This document shows positions 1 through 11,654 of a stretch of 30,000 bases of DNA, in pieces. This DNA comes from Actinidia chinensis (lineage: Eukaryota > Streptophyta > Magnoliopsida > Ericales > Actinidiaceae): positions 1 through 30,000 of the forward strand of contig VIGQ01001197.1 of the NCBI GenBank assembly GCA_009663005.1. The letters are read 5' to 3'. How positions within the stretch are numbered: position 1 is the first letter of the stretch; each line of letters starts with the position of its first letter. Made by a program: the position numbers and the translations under genes. The notes under the pieces were generated by a model. The model had not been told where the DNA came from. It saw only the letters and a list, made by a program, of their open reading frames with translations, and made no database searches.

Positions 1-330
1 AGGTTATCGAACCCGTCCATCCGTTCAGCACAACAATATTCAGGCATAACAGAAATTGAATTCCGCAAACAAGAAAAATCGTACTTAAAATCATAGTTTG
101 TTTCTCCATGTAGTTTGGTGAAAATTGACATGAAAAGTTAAACTCAACCCATTTGACATAACCATAGGAATTCCAAACGAATGTTACGAAATCATGGACA
201 GAAGAACAAGGTTACAACGTGAGCAGACTTCTTGGAACGAAGAACAGTTCAAAATAATGTCGTTGCACGGCATTGAGAAAAAAATTTCCCCGCCTCGTAT
301 CACAACAAATCCCTATCTCAACCGTTCGCC
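1..330 (-). pseudogene. PP2C-type phosphatase C-terminal fragment, cut by the window edge
   Basis: Read on the minus strand, this matches the fragment at 4745-5095 base for base with many small indels. About 236-300 gives a VQRHYF-like stretch, equivalent to the VQQHYF segment of the other copy. About 1-66 gives ISVMPE followed by a frameshifted DGFDNL, equivalent to the PGDIVVAGTDGLFDNL metal-site region of plant PP2C proteins. The acidic DG motif is therefore recognisable, but the frame is broken several times. The rest of the C-terminus lies outside the window, and no N-terminal half is visible upstream (330-1240). PP2C proteins are Mn/Mg-dependent Ser/Thr phosphatases; this copy cannot encode one as written. 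Assignment rests mainly on homology to the better copies in the window. Confidence 0.65.
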
Positions 331-1240
331 CACGAAAATTAGCTGACAAAGTTAGGGGTACCGTTTTTTAAGAGAGAGCTTGTTTTGAAGGACAAATTAA
401 GTGAGAGGATGATGGACATAAAAAAAACAATTTGTAAAAAAAAACATCGCCCCAAACTCGGTTTTATTCGCTGGGACTTTTACCAAATAATTGGGTCTTT
501 TTACAAATCTTACTAGATCATTTTGGTTGAAACTTTCTTAATGATAAATTTTTCACTCAATTGGTTAACTAAAAATTTTAAAAGATTTATGATAAATAAA
601 AATTTATTTTATGTCCCACATGTTTTAATAAATTTATACTCGCGCTCACCATTTGATATATTTTAATTTATATTTTTTATATTTTTTTATGTAGGATTGT
701 AAATTTTACATTCTACGAGTAAGGAAATAATACACATATATCAAACACGCACCAGTATTAGAATTTATTAAATATGATTTTTTTTTTTGTTTTTCAATCA
801 AGAATTTATTAAGAATCATTTGAATAATAAAAAAAAATTCATTATATGATTTTTTCGTCCTTTGTATGACATCGGTCTTACCATCGTGACTAATCGCCAT
901 CATTAATCTATCGATATAGAAATAGTGCTAGTTCATGGTTGTCATCGACGCCGACATTATCACCATCAACATCCATCTCAATCTATTTCCCCGGTAAATA
1001 AGGTAAAAATGATTGTAAGTTGCCTATTATCTTTTTTTTGTAAGCAAATAGAAAGCTGCAGCCATTAAAAACATTTTTTTTTAAATAGAAAACAAAAAAA
1101 CTAAAAAAACTTGCTTGCCATCAGGAAGAAACAAAAGGGAAAAGTTGCCTAAACGACCAGATCTAATAAAATTCAATCCCTTATCTTGTGTGGATAGCAA
1201 ATAAGTCGATATGGGAATCCACATGAGATCACACGCAGTA
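331..1240. other. AT-rich intergenic stretch, no gene seen
   Basis: This stretch is dominated by A and T runs. Six-frame reading gives only short, low-complexity ORFs without family resemblance. The 780-1010 part resembles, in inverted orientation, 21485-21720. Nothing else is identifiable. Confidence 0.6.
780..1010 (+). repeat. Dispersed repeat, inverted relative of 21485-21720
   Basis: Several blocks occur in the same order in the reverse complement of 21485-21720: a T run, then a TTCAA...AAG segment, then a run of A followed by TCATT and a TGATTTTTT run, then CGCCATCAT and a GACNCCGGCATTAT-like block. Similarity is patchy and partly low-complexity, so the relation is moderately supported. 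The copy at 21485-21720 sits directly upstream of module B copy 2. Confidence 0.4.
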
Positions 1241-1246
1241 TAAACG

Positions 1247-2052
1247 TTGCCCAAACCCTCATTCATCACAAACCCATCTGATTTTACACATTTATGTTAT
1301 CTCTCCTCCCTTCTCTCTCTACTCAGAACTACCATATTCTTGAGTTTTCTTCATTCTTTGAGTTCGATTCACTTATACAATGGTTATCTAATGAAAACGA
1401 CGTTATCGACTGAGAAATGCCTTCAATTTGCATCCCATGCGAAAGTCTGCAGTGAATAGGTAATTTATGTTTATAATCTATCTAGGCGATATGTAGTGTT
1501 TTATGAATTGGTGAAGCATCATAAGAAATCAATTATTGGTTTGATGTTGAATCAAAATCTTCTGGGTTGTGGATTTATACGAAAATTTAGTTCCCTTGTT
1601 TCGTACTTGAACTGGGAAAATAGGATCAAATGAAAGGATCAGTAAAAAATTGAACAAACTGATAAAATTCACCTAATTCACAGAAAGAGAAGAGGGTTTC
1701 TCGAATCTGAAAAATCACCATTAAATTCAGTGGTAACGATATTACTATACACATTTTCACTTTTATTTTAGATAGCGTCATCCATCTGACCAAAAAATGT
1801 ATCAAAAACAAACAGCTGAATGTTGTGAATGGTAACCTGAAGAAAAAAGTTATACTGTGCACTAGATTTTGAAAAAAGGAACAAAACTTAAAGATATACG
1901 AATCGATAGTTATTCTGTGTTTGAAATTAATAACAGTATTGGACATACATTTATACACTGCAAGTTTCTTTATGGGTTAGTATGATTTCTCTACAGTAAT
2001 TTATTTATTTATTCAAAATTCTAACTGATCGATCCTCTGTATTGTTGGGTAG
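1247..2052 (+). other. Possible 5' leader exon and first intron of the PP2C pseudogene
   Basis: A pyrimidine-rich stretch at about 1300-1330 looks like a plant 5' untranslated leader. A donor-like AG/GTAATT occurs at 1459-1465, and an acceptor-like GGGTAG lies at 2047-2052, immediately before the PP2C exon. An open frame at 1247-1459 shows no homology I recognise. This would make 1460-2052 the first intron. The inference rests on splice-like sites and position only; transcripts would be needed to establish it. Confidence 0.3.
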
Positions 2053-3228
2053 CTGATCACTTGTGGAGAAAGCTATTAAAGATGGTTGCGGGATCCTTCT
2101 ATATACCCAAGTGCGACGAATTGAAGCCACTCGGAGACGATGCTCACTTCATATGCGAAGAGCCACCAACCATCGGAGTAGCAGATGGTGTTGGTGGATG
2201 GCGAAAAGGCGTGGACCACGGTGAATATGCGAGGGAACTAATGGCTAATTCTGTCATTCAATAAAGATCAGCCCGAGGGGCTAATTGATACCATGAGTTA
2301 CATAATATCAATGAAGCTTTCTTAATATGACCGATTGGCAAAGGATCATCTCACAGCTTGCATTTTGAAACTTCGCCGGCAATGTATGTCATCTAATTCT
2401 TTCTTCCCCCTGGTTTTTTGGGAACAATTTGATTCTCACATGTACTTGTCTTATAATCATTTGTTAATTGTGCGAATTCTTCGCAGATTTTGCACACTTG
2501 AATGTTGGAGTATAGTGGATTTGGCTGATAAAGAAATGGAAAAAGGTTTATCAATCACTGGTGCAGCAGCGCAGATTAACTGTCGTATTTCAGCTTGGCA
2601 AATTACTAGGGATAAACCCAAGGATAGCTCAGGTTTGTAACATGCCTTTTCTTTGGTATATTTTGTGAATGTAACAACTTGAAATTAAGAAATAGAAGGC
2701 ATACATTAGTATGAAAGATATAGGATGAAAAGATGACATGATATTCGAGTCAGAGTAGATACAATTTTAAATTTTGACTGATATCAAATTGATTTAGCAT
2801 AAACCTGTTACGGAAAGTGGTGAGTGAGTCTAACCCCTGTTGTTGTCAAATTTCCACTTAGCAAATATGTGTGTATTTTCTAAAGGCCATTACATGACAA
2901 AACATATGATTTTTTCTGTTTTTGCAAGGAAAATGGTTGAATATATGTTATACCAGGAGCTATTGTCGTAGAGGGAACTGATGGACGTTTGATGTTTAAC
3001 CTCCATGCTTCTGAAATCGAGGAGGTAGTGAACCGAGGAGAGACGAAGCCCCCCACATGCCTCACAATTGGCTTGCAGTATTGCCAAGTTGGCTCTTGAT
3101 ATTCTCTGGACAGCTATGCTATAAACCTTTACAAAGCCAGCGTGGGAGGTGGGATGGATTTGTGGGAGGCAAAATCGATGACATACGTCGTTGTAGCTCA
3201 CATTGTGTCTGTTGTGATTAGTTTATAG
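2053..3228 (+). pseudogene. Plant PP2C-family protein phosphatase, frameshifted, at least three coding exons
   Basis: This is the PP2C catalytic domain of the short plant type that starts near MVAGSFYIPK. Exon 2053-2383 encodes MVAGSFYIPKCDELKPLGDD, then VADGVGGW, then EYARELMANSV. It hits a stop at 2262-2264 and resumes in another frame as INEAF and KGSS/TACILKL. Exon 2487-2632 gives AHLNVG followed by a GDSG motif broken by one extra base (2500-2515), then VYQSLVQQ and FQLGK. Exon 2929 to about 3228 gives PGAIVVEGTDG, ASEIEEVV, IAKLAL, then GGKIDDI and VVVAHIVS in different frames. GT-AG borders fall where exons should join: 2384, 2486, 2633 and 2928. The acidic metal-binding positions (GDD, ADG, TDG, DD) are still visible. 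At least five frame breaks or stops make it a pseudogene as written; assembly indels could mimic this. The family member is unclear. Confidence 0.85.
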
Positions 3229-4555
3229 TTTCTGAAATTATTGCAAATATTCCATTCCATTCATGATGTATTAGAGGTTCAGTTTTGTACTAAGAATGAA
3301 ATGTATGGATTAATCTTGATTTTTTTAAGGACAGTCTAGTATAGTGAATGATGCTTCAGTTGTATATGAATAAGGGTGATCCAATTGGAGTCACACTATG
3401 GAGACATCTACACACTTGAATGGGTTCTTAATGTTAGTTATAAAGATCCTCTTTTGATCCTCAAATAGTTCATCTTTAGATAAATATAGCTTTGCATAGT
3501 ATTTTCCTTTCCTTTGGAAAATGAATCTCTCCAAAAATCAATGTTTGCAAGTTTTTCTGTCCGTTTTCCGTCCTTGTCTACTCTTTCCACATACTGATGA
3601 AAACAGAATAATCTAACAAACATCCAAGACTGATTGATATAGATAAATCTAGCAACACAAGGCAAGGAAAGAGAAACTTTGTGCTATAGAGAACACAAGT
3701 GGAGCATATCCACCTAACCATTGTTTCAAACTGATTTAGATCTACTATGACACTGATCTATAACTTGTATTCTTTCATTCTTATTTTTTTTATTTTTTTT
3801 TTTCAAATTAAACCCCGATCGTTCCTGCAATCCCAACTTCTCAAAATATCCTACGATCGATCACCCTGTCTAAAACTACTCTTCAATCAGAAAGTCAGAG
3901 GTTATATAGGAAACTCGTTCCAATTGTAATTCATGCTTTGAACCATCTACACCATCACACACCAAGTCCCATTTTTTCATCCTATGCAAGAGAGAAAGAG
4001 CCACAATTACGGCTATCAGAAGCCTTTTCAAATCTAAAAATGTGATATAATGCCACTTTTCCATGTTTCTTTTCCATCCATTATAAGTTCTAGTAAATCA
4101 ACAATCCATCTAATATGGGGAACAAATCAGATTATTTATTTTGGAACGTTCTGTATGAGGTTTGTAATTATGCTGATGTTCCATGAGTCTTGACCCGCCT
4201 TCAGTGCCATAACGCCGCTTAGAACATTTTGGCTCCCCAAGGAATGAAAATTTCACTTAATAGTCCTAAAGATGCCGCCAATATCAGCAACCTAAAGTGA
4301 GAATTAATATTTGAGTTTGTGGGAAGGATGGGATCAATTTTGTCCACCCAATTTATGCGTATTGGAATAAGAATTTAATTAACGAAATGTGCAGGTGAAA
4401 AAAAAAAAAAAACAAGTAAAGAAAAAAGATTAAGTCGAACCGTAGATTCCTTTTATATGCGTGTAATCACGACACGAATAATTTGACTTTACATCAGACT
4501 TCATCACCGTACACACATCAAATGAATCCGTAATACAATTAAAATTTCTGAAGCT
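3229..4555. other. Spacer between PP2C copies, no gene seen
   Basis: This runs from the stop of the plus-strand PP2C pseudogene to the end of the minus-strand PP2C fragment, so the two are convergent. The first part may be 3' untranslated sequence. ORFs are short, cross poly-T runs (3786-3802) and resemble nothing I recognise. No tRNA, terminal repeat or transposase motif was seen. Confidence 0.5.
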
Positions 4556-5100
4556 TTAAGACAATGAGCTCAATAGTCTGTCGATACATATAGGAAACGA
4601 CAAACAGTTATGTCATCAATTTGCCACCTATGAATTCCAATCCTGCTCCACAAGACTTGGCAAAAGGGCTCTAGCGTAGCTGTCCAGAGAAGTATGCGGG
4701 GCTTCATCGACTCCTTGGTTCACTAATCCTCAATTTCGTAACCATGGACGTTTCGAATAGTCAATCCTGTTCCAGGCAACAACAATATCTCCAGGCGTAA
4801 CAGAAATTTGAGTTCCTTAATAAGAAAATCGTTATTAAAAATCGGTAATTTGTTTTCTCCATGTACCCTTTGTAAGACAAATGAACTTGGTCTGGTGTGA
4901 TTGAAAATTGACATGAAAGGTGTGTAATAACTCACCCATTTGACATAACCAGAGGAATCGAAACGAAATGTTAAGAAACTCACTGGAAAGTAGAACATGG
5001 TTACACCCTGAGCTAGAATTGGCTGTCCACGGTAATTCCCAGCTGATATGGACAGTTAAAAATAATGCTGTTGCACCCAGGGAATGAAAAATAATTTTTT
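4556..5100 (-). pseudogene. PP2C-type phosphatase C-terminal fragment, frameshifted
   Basis: On the minus strand, about 5095-5007 reads HSL, then (after a one-base shift) VQQHYF and NCPYQLG, ending in CTCAG/GGTGTAA, a donor-like border at the same place as in the plus-strand copy. Next, about 4815 downward reads QISVTPGDIVVA, then, one frame over, NVHGYEIED followed by a stop. At about 4640-4600 GG(K/Q)IDDIT and VVSYM are readable across two frames. This is the C-terminal third of a PP2C domain, with the PGD, GTDG-equivalent and IDDI metal-site motifs in order. The N-terminal half (GDDAHF, ADGVGGW, KGSSTAC) was not found upstream on this strand, so it is 5'-truncated as well as frameshifted. 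It lies tail to tail with the 2053-3228 copy. Confidence 0.8.
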
Positions 5101-5775
5101 CACTCTTCGGTTTCTCTGAACTAGAAGAGTTTTAAAATATAAAAAAACAAAACACTTATTTGAAAAAACAAATCTCATTAGATGATTTTTTTGTCAAAAA
5201 TAATTTATTTTTTTAGTTAGTGAACTTTTTTCGGAATTAGATGGAAAGTTTTTATATACTCATATCGTCAAAGGGAATCAAAAAATTTTAAAATTTGATG
5301 ATTAGTAAAAAAATTCACTAAAAGACGAAATAAGAGTTAATCAAAGTAACTAAAAAAATAAAAAAACTTTACACTGACTGTAATTAAGCCATTCATTTCC
5401 TACTAAAACCATGCTTAGGAGATCATACTTGCAAAAAATCAAAAATTATATTCAGTCAATTCTAAAATCGTACGTTGTCGTGTTTCATTTACATGAGCAT
5501 GATTTTACGAGGTCTCTCTCTGACTGCCCTTAGAAATTGAAGGGTGGTTCAAAAACAAATCATTCCTCCACTGTGGACATTCAGGTTCCGTGGCCTTAGA
5601 CACGGGCAGCCCAGCCACCCCAATATTGCACAACCCTAACACACTAGTAGTAAAAAACAATTATGAATTCTATGTTCTTCGGAATCTTCTTACCAAATTG
5701 GAGCCGAACTCATTATTTTTCCCCAAAAATGAAGTCTTGAAAAACAAATACCCCCAATACAATCTTAAAAAACAG
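5101..5775. other. AT-rich spacer, no gene seen
   Basis: A/T runs dominate. A short plus-strand ORF at 5590-5781 has no recognised similarity. If the minus-strand PP2C fragment ever had its N-terminal exons nearby they should lie here, but none of the PP2C N-terminal motifs is visible. Confidence 0.5.
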
Positions 5776-6830
5776 CCATAGCCATAATAATCACCATCAT
5801 CCTCGTTATCATCACAGCAAAAAAATAAAACAAGAAAAAGAAGAAAAAAAACAGAAATAATGAAGATGAAGAAGAGTTACTACATAGCTAAGGACAACTC
5901 ATTGGATTCAGTTCTCCCAGCAAAGTTGCACTGAATTGCCATTCCAAGTGAACAAAACATGTTCAAAATTCAAACAAGGATGCCTAAACAATCAACCTTG
6001 TATCTGAAGGAATAAACTAGGGTGACAATGCATTCCATAGAAAGAATTTACAATAAAAAATAGAAGGAGAAGAAACTCTCAAGTTAATCACAGAATAATA
6101 GAGCTTTTTTATCATTGAAATGAACACGGTGAGCATCTGCCTGCATGCAAAACGGAGTCGTAGCAATGCGCCAATACCTCCTGGTAAGGGAATGAATGTC
6201 CACGGCATCATCGAAGGAAGACCAGTCCCCAAAGTGACGGAGGGATTCTGTAGAAGTAGGAACAGAAACATTGAAGGGTGGCGTGTGTGATGAAATCACT
6301 GCAACAATTATATTATATAGATGGAAGGGAAACTCACCTTCTCCCAGTAAGAACTCCAATGCTATGAAGCAACAAATGACCCGAGGACAACAGGAAAAAA
6401 AAACTTCTCTATAGTGCGGCCAGACAATTTGTCCTGAAATACACTTTTGGAATGTTAGTCAAGATTGAACATGTAACTTATGCGTATGTATGCACACGAT
6501 ATGGGATACTCACCCTAACCACCCAAACCGGCCCCCCACCCCAACACAGAATATTACACGTGCAAGAATTTACTCTACAGCCTAGCTAAAACAAGAGCGC
6601 ATCTGAAAGTCGATGTTTCAAATGCAACACTTCAAGATCGTAAATAAGGTCATGCCAAGTTCCCTTCAAACCGGGGAGACATAAATTTATCATACACACG
6701 TTTGCTTGCATTTCTATAGATATATAATTGTGCTTCAAAGGCCATGGCCTACCAAATACTTCCACGAATTGAATTTGTGAGGTGGGGATTACAATAGTGC
6801 AAGATAAACAAATTCCATGCATGGCCAACT
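5776..6830. repeat. Module B, copy 1 (about 1.05 kb duplicated block)
   Basis: This block aligns along its length with 21733-22818 in the same orientation. Shared landmarks are CATAATAATCACCAT near the start, TTCTCCCAGCAAAGT, GACAATGCATTC with TAGAAAGAATTTACA, CAACAAATGACCC, ACGGCCAGACAATTTGTCCT (copy 2; CGGCCAGACAATTTGTCCT here), ATTACACGTG with AAGAATTTACT, and GTGCTTCAA with GGC near the end. Divergence includes many 1-3 base indels. On the minus strand the 6363-6395 segment gives GHLLLHS, followed by a donor-like GTGAGT (6338-6333). Copy 2 reads DLWSLGHLLPHA at the same place, which resembles subdomain IX of protein kinases. A decayed minus-strand kinase-like gene is possible, but no other kinase motif was found. 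I could not name the family. Confidence 0.75.
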
Positions 6831-9800
6831 TCAACAAATTTTCGTTGTGCAAAAAAAATATAGAATCAATAAAAAATGGCCAGGCATCCTGAAGTGATCT
6901 TATAACTGAATTTGTGACAAAACAAAAAAACAATAAAATGAAAGCTTCAACTATATTCAAAAAGTTGCTCTGAAGAATAGAAACCAAAACACTGGGCCGA
7001 GTCCACTTGTATCCGTGGTTTCCATGACTTTTTCGACGGTGTACAAGTATCACTAAGACATACTGTCCAAAGGTTCAACACCGTTACTCTTCTCTGACAA
7101 GATTAATTTCAAACCATATGCCACATGGAAATCAGTCGGCCTATCACCAACCAAGCCACAAGTTGATGTATGGCCAGTAGCACGAATGATAGAATATAAC
7201 CAATTGTCAACATGGAATAGCAGGTAACGACTGATCGGTACATCTTCAGACTGGTGAAGAAAATATAGGAAAACAGAAAGTGGCTTGGTAGCAGAAGTAG
7301 GAGTGGGGTGAAAGTGAACAAGAAGAGAACAATATGTGTGACTCACCGTTGTATGTGTAGTCATAGCTATTCATTCTCTCACGGAGTGGATTCCCACTTT
7401 GGACCCTGAAGTAATTCAGTAGCCATAATGTTGATTGTACAAAAGTATTATGTTTAAGACTGAAAGAAAATCATATCCAAGTTTGCGAGTTTAATACTTT
7501 GGTAACTTTCAGGAAAGATTTGGTTTCACAGCACCAATTTTAGAGGAGTCAGCTTTCATAATTTAAGGGCACTTCCCATCTTGTTTGATCCCAGAAGTTA
7601 AAATGGCCTTTCCGCTAAACCCCTAATAATAGTCTTTCTCCTCCAAATAGAAGAAATTTTTAGGTTTCCAACGATTGTAGAATAAAAATACTTCCTGCAA
7701 ATGAAAATGCCATATTAAAGGAGGGTTCCCACTCTATAACAGACAACTGAGGCCCCTGCGTTTCATGACTTATTGTTTTGGGGGAATGAGACCAAATGGT
7801 TGTTCGCCTATATTAGATAGAGCTCAATGATTGCATCACTACGAAAACTTGAGCATCTTCACTCAATTCTGTACATTCCAATGCATGTACTTTTCCCACA
7901 ACATGATGACCATTGTTGAACAACCATCCATAATGTGCATTGACTGGAGTGTGTCGGTGAAAAAACAACTCCTTGCCACTCGCACAGGTTACACTGATTT
8001 GTTCTGTCATGCTTGTTTGCTCATAGCCATACAAAGAAATCAAGATGTTCAGAGGCAGATTTCAGAAATTACAAATGGACACCAAAATAAGGGTGAGTAA
8101 ATACCTTCGAAGATGCAATGTACCAAATACAGAATCACACCACACATAGGATCACATGACTCAAGTATTGAGCTTGAAAGGGTGTAAACAGAATTTAATC
8201 GCTGAAGACCTACCAGAATACATCCAAAATCCTAACAAAAGGAAGTATAACATACTAAATTGTCACCTTAAGAAATATAATGAATAGTCATAATAACTGT
8301 AACAAAGCAATACGGATGTTTAGAAAACCATTAAAAAAAACCAACAACCAATACCAAAGATTAAATTGGGTTCAATAAGTCCCATGATTTGGCAGAAACA
8401 ACCTTGATTCGGTTTCCAGTGATAACCAAAACAATCGACAACTTTGATAATTAAAATCTCTCCAATTTTCTGATCAAATCAAAGCAAGGCCAACTAATTT
8501 AGCATAGCACACAAGAATATAAGAAATCCCACCTTTAATCTCGAAAAGGCAGGTTTGGAACCTTTATTCATTGGCGTGGCAATCAATTTAACCATCAGAT
8601 AAAGAGGTCGGTTTGTGATATCTTTATAATTGTACAAAAGACGCCAAAAATTTTGAAAACCAAATTACCTGGAAAAGGAGTGAAAAGGCTGCTAATGCCT
8701 GTATCTGATAAGAAGACAATGTGATATCACCAATTGAAGAGTGTAACATGTAATGTTGCCAGTAAAATCATGTCCATGATCGCAAGCAGCAATGGTGTTG
8801 TCCACGCCAAAGAACCCCTATATGGCAAGGTCTTTAACAAAATAAAGTGAAGACAGAAACCACAAGAACCAAGAGTAGACAGGATTTGCTATAGCATTGA
8901 CGGAGAGAGCGTATGCAAGACTCTAAGCAAGCTCTGTGTTCAAACTTGGAAAGCCGGCAGGCACTCCCATCAACCACACACAACCATGCGCACAAGTAGT
9001 TATGTAATGTTGATGGCCAGGTTAGAAGCCCAGAGGCCAAACAGATTCTGACATGAACGAAATGGCTAATACCAAAAGTGAGCCCAGAAAAATTTCAGTA
9101 AGTAGCTACACTTGACCACATGAATGCTTATGAATGCAGCTTTCTCCGCGAATGTCCGCACAAATGATTTAGACCTTACAAATAAATAATTCTGAAGAAA
9201 TGAGGAAAGCAATAGCTTCTTATTCCAAGAAGAGAAATAAACACAGACCGACATTCAACCGCTCACAAAACAACCATATTTGAGCATAGGCAAACCACGT
9301 AAAACAGATATGGTATATATGGGTCACCAAGTGTTTCTCCATCAACATTTGTGGGTTAAAAGGAGGCATGAACCATTTAAAGCAGCTATAATGGAAAACC
9401 TAATGATCAGTGAGTAAGGGGTGATAAAATGGAAAACAAGCATTTTCCGTCAAGGTCCGAGTTTAGGTATTAACTTTGCTAACATATGAGCCAATTTGTC
9501 TTCTCTTGCTAAAAACAAAACTCAACCGATTAATTGGCGCACGAATAAAAGAATTCTAACAGGCAGTAGAAAACCCCTTGGAAAGCCATCCTTCTTGGAT
9601 TATTGAATGTCAAATATGCAGTTTAAGCTGTCACTCACATCACGTCAGTAAATTACGAACCAACCAAAGACGCAGTTTGGGCAGATCAAGGTCATGATAT
9701 AACTCTCTTAATTGAGTAACCGTGACACAGGTTGCTCCACATATCAAATATTTACGAAGTCAAGACACAGCGCGTCAACCAATGGTCAATAAAGAACTTA

Positions 9801-10549
9801 AATTCACCAAATTTATCAGGTTACGTTGCATATGGAAATCGCTTGTTGATATTGCTAACATTTTGATATTCCAAGTCAAATAAAATGACCGATCATTAGA
9901 TGTCCACCACCATTCCCTCGAAAATCAGAATCGTATGAATGAACAATTGCAATGTAGTGCATCAGTCAAATAATGCGATGTAACATGTATGTCAACTCAA
10001 ATACTCAAAGATATACAGACCTTTATATTACCTTGAGGAACATTATCTTTAGGAGGATGGCCAATACAATATTTGACTACAGCGGAATTGACGATATTTT
10101 TATTGTCTCATTGCGTAAAATTCCCACATGTCAGCTACATCCACTGCTGTGATCCAGAAGGAGGACATGGAGAAACGGAACAACGATGTAGAATAAAGTT
10201 GACAATGAGCAATGAACATGGCCATAGTTGCCATGTCAAGGTAAAAACCACACGCCTGTAAAGCCAAGATACAGGCCAATCAAAAAACTTGCAAACAACG
10301 AGGCCCACAAGGAGGGCAGACGGTAAAAGGTGTCTGAAAGTCGGAGAAGCGATTACACGAAACAATGGAGAACCAAAACAGTGGATCTTTACGAACCCAA
10401 AGTCTTTCAACGAAAATTTGGCCAGCCATTAGCAAGTTCTGATGCCATAACACAGAACGACCGAAAAATCAAGCCGAAGTAAAAATTATGAGAAACCAAT
10501 TTCAAAAATACAAATCTTGCAAACCCACTTGGCGGTTCTTCAAAAACAA
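6831..10549. other. Extra sequence between modules B and C of copy 1, no confident gene
   Basis: In copy 2, modules B and C lie about 17 bases apart. In copy 1 about 4.3 kb separates them, and most of it is this stretch. Minus-strand ORFs at 7053-7364, 7813-8043, 8834-9040 and 10135-10410 show no family motif. Around 8880-9030 and 10140-10330 the minus strand gives hydrophobic stretches in more than one frame, which could be old coding sequence or chance. No terminal repeats or transposase motifs were recognised. It could be an insertion in copy 1 or ancestral sequence deleted from copy 2. Confidence 0.5.
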
Positions 10550-11090
10550 TATGGGCAATTTCCATAAAGTGGGGGACAGTGGAGACGAGTTAATATCAAG
10601 GTCAGTGAGAGGAAACCTTTATATCAATTAACATGGAATCTAAGAGGTAAAATTTACCATGAGTCCACTATACTCTCTTTGGTTCTCTCTTCTTTCCCTA
10701 TTATTTACCCAACATGGGCATTCATCAATCACACACTATCTCTCTCCACTCCCACGTCAACACCCCAAACAACCCACTTTTTCATGTATCTCTCTCCCAC
10801 TAAAAATAATTTTCTTTTTAAAAAAAAAAAAAAAAATTTAACTTCACCAATCCCCTCTTTTTTTTTATTCAAAATGGAAGCTATTAATTGTTAAATACAA
10901 TATCAAGTAAATAATTTGTTTATCAAACGAATGATTTTATCGGAGATCAATAGAATTATTTTTTAATACGTTTTTTCAATAAAGACTAATATATATTTTT
11001 GTAAGAAAATAGAATCTTTTTTTTCCTCTTTCATTTGTAAAAAATCAGAAAGAAAACAACTTAAATAGAAAATATATACATCTATTTTAA
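10550..11090 (+). repeat. Left arm of a large inverted repeat (partner 12285-12735)
   Basis: The reverse complement of 12285-12735 follows this arm closely. Shared blocks in order are TTTATATCA, ACATGGAAT, TAAGAGGTAAAA, ACCATG (10617-10660), TCTCTC with CCCTAT, TCACACA, an ACCCCAA...CACTTTTTC stretch (10762-10790), CTCTCTC with TTTTCTTTTT, CAATTGTTAAATA-like sequence, and ACTTAAATAGAA with ATATATA and ATCTAT (about 11050-11088). The arm is about 0.5 kb and the spacer about 1.2 kb. The pyrimidine-rich 10670-10800 part looks like a leader but has no gene after it. Confidence 0.8.
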
Positions 11091-11114
11091 AAAAAGTCCC
11101 ATCTGAATCAATGA

Positions 11115-11296
11115 GTAACTAGTAATTATAATTTGTGTTATACATGGAATAAAACAATAACTTTTAACCATGATTTAATGTGTTTTTAAACAGCTAAAAC
11201 AGTCACTTGTATCAATCAACGCTGGAAAATAGTTTTGTAAAAAATCAACATATTCATTCATTAAGACCCAGTTCTGGCTGCTAACTTTTATTTAGG
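11115..11296. repeat. Module C, copy 1
   Basis: This aligns with 22835-23005 in the same orientation. Shared blocks are TTTGTGTTATAC, TTTTTAA...TGATT, GTCACT, ACGCTGGAAA with TAGTTTTGTAAAAAA, TATTCAT with CATTAAG, and CTAACTTTTATTTA at the right edge. In copy 1 it lies inside the loop of the inverted repeat 10550-12735, so that structure surrounds a piece of the older duplicated block. Confidence 0.7.
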
Positions 11297-11654
11297 TTTT
11301 TTATGACTTAGATTTTGCAATATTTATGTCGTCTGGGGGACAAGAGGAATTCGTTATGCCATTTGCAAGACAGTTATGCCAATTTACATTTTCGGATTCC
11401 TCTTGGTCAAAGAGAAACGAAACGTATTAAAGTTTTTGTTTTGATCAATAAAAATCAAAGTCGCTAAAATCGACTCAAAAAAGTTAAACCCAAACTAGCC
11501 TAATGATGAACTATATGGTTTAGGTTAAGATTTTTTTTATCAGAATAGTTTTCTAGGTTGATATAAGTGATTGCTTAGTCATTCAAATACACATAATTAT
11601 TGTTTTAAAAATATTGTCTTAATTTAATGTATAACATGAATTATCTCGTTCTAA

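Noticed and set aside
2335..2640. A 101-residue plus-strand frame containing GLSITGAAAQINCR
   Set aside because: It is an out-of-frame reading through the PP2C exons. The neighbouring frame gives VYQSLVQQ and FQLGK, which fit PP2C.
6586..7053. A 155-residue minus-strand ORF in and beyond module B
   Set aside because: The equivalent in copy 2 is interrupted, and only its C-terminal half lies in the conserved module. No family motif is visible.
8834..9040. Minus-strand hydrophobic frames with PAGFPSLNTELA-like sequence, possible membrane protein exon
   Set aside because: Frames are interrupted and I could not match the sequence to a family or to splice borders. Left as unsupported.
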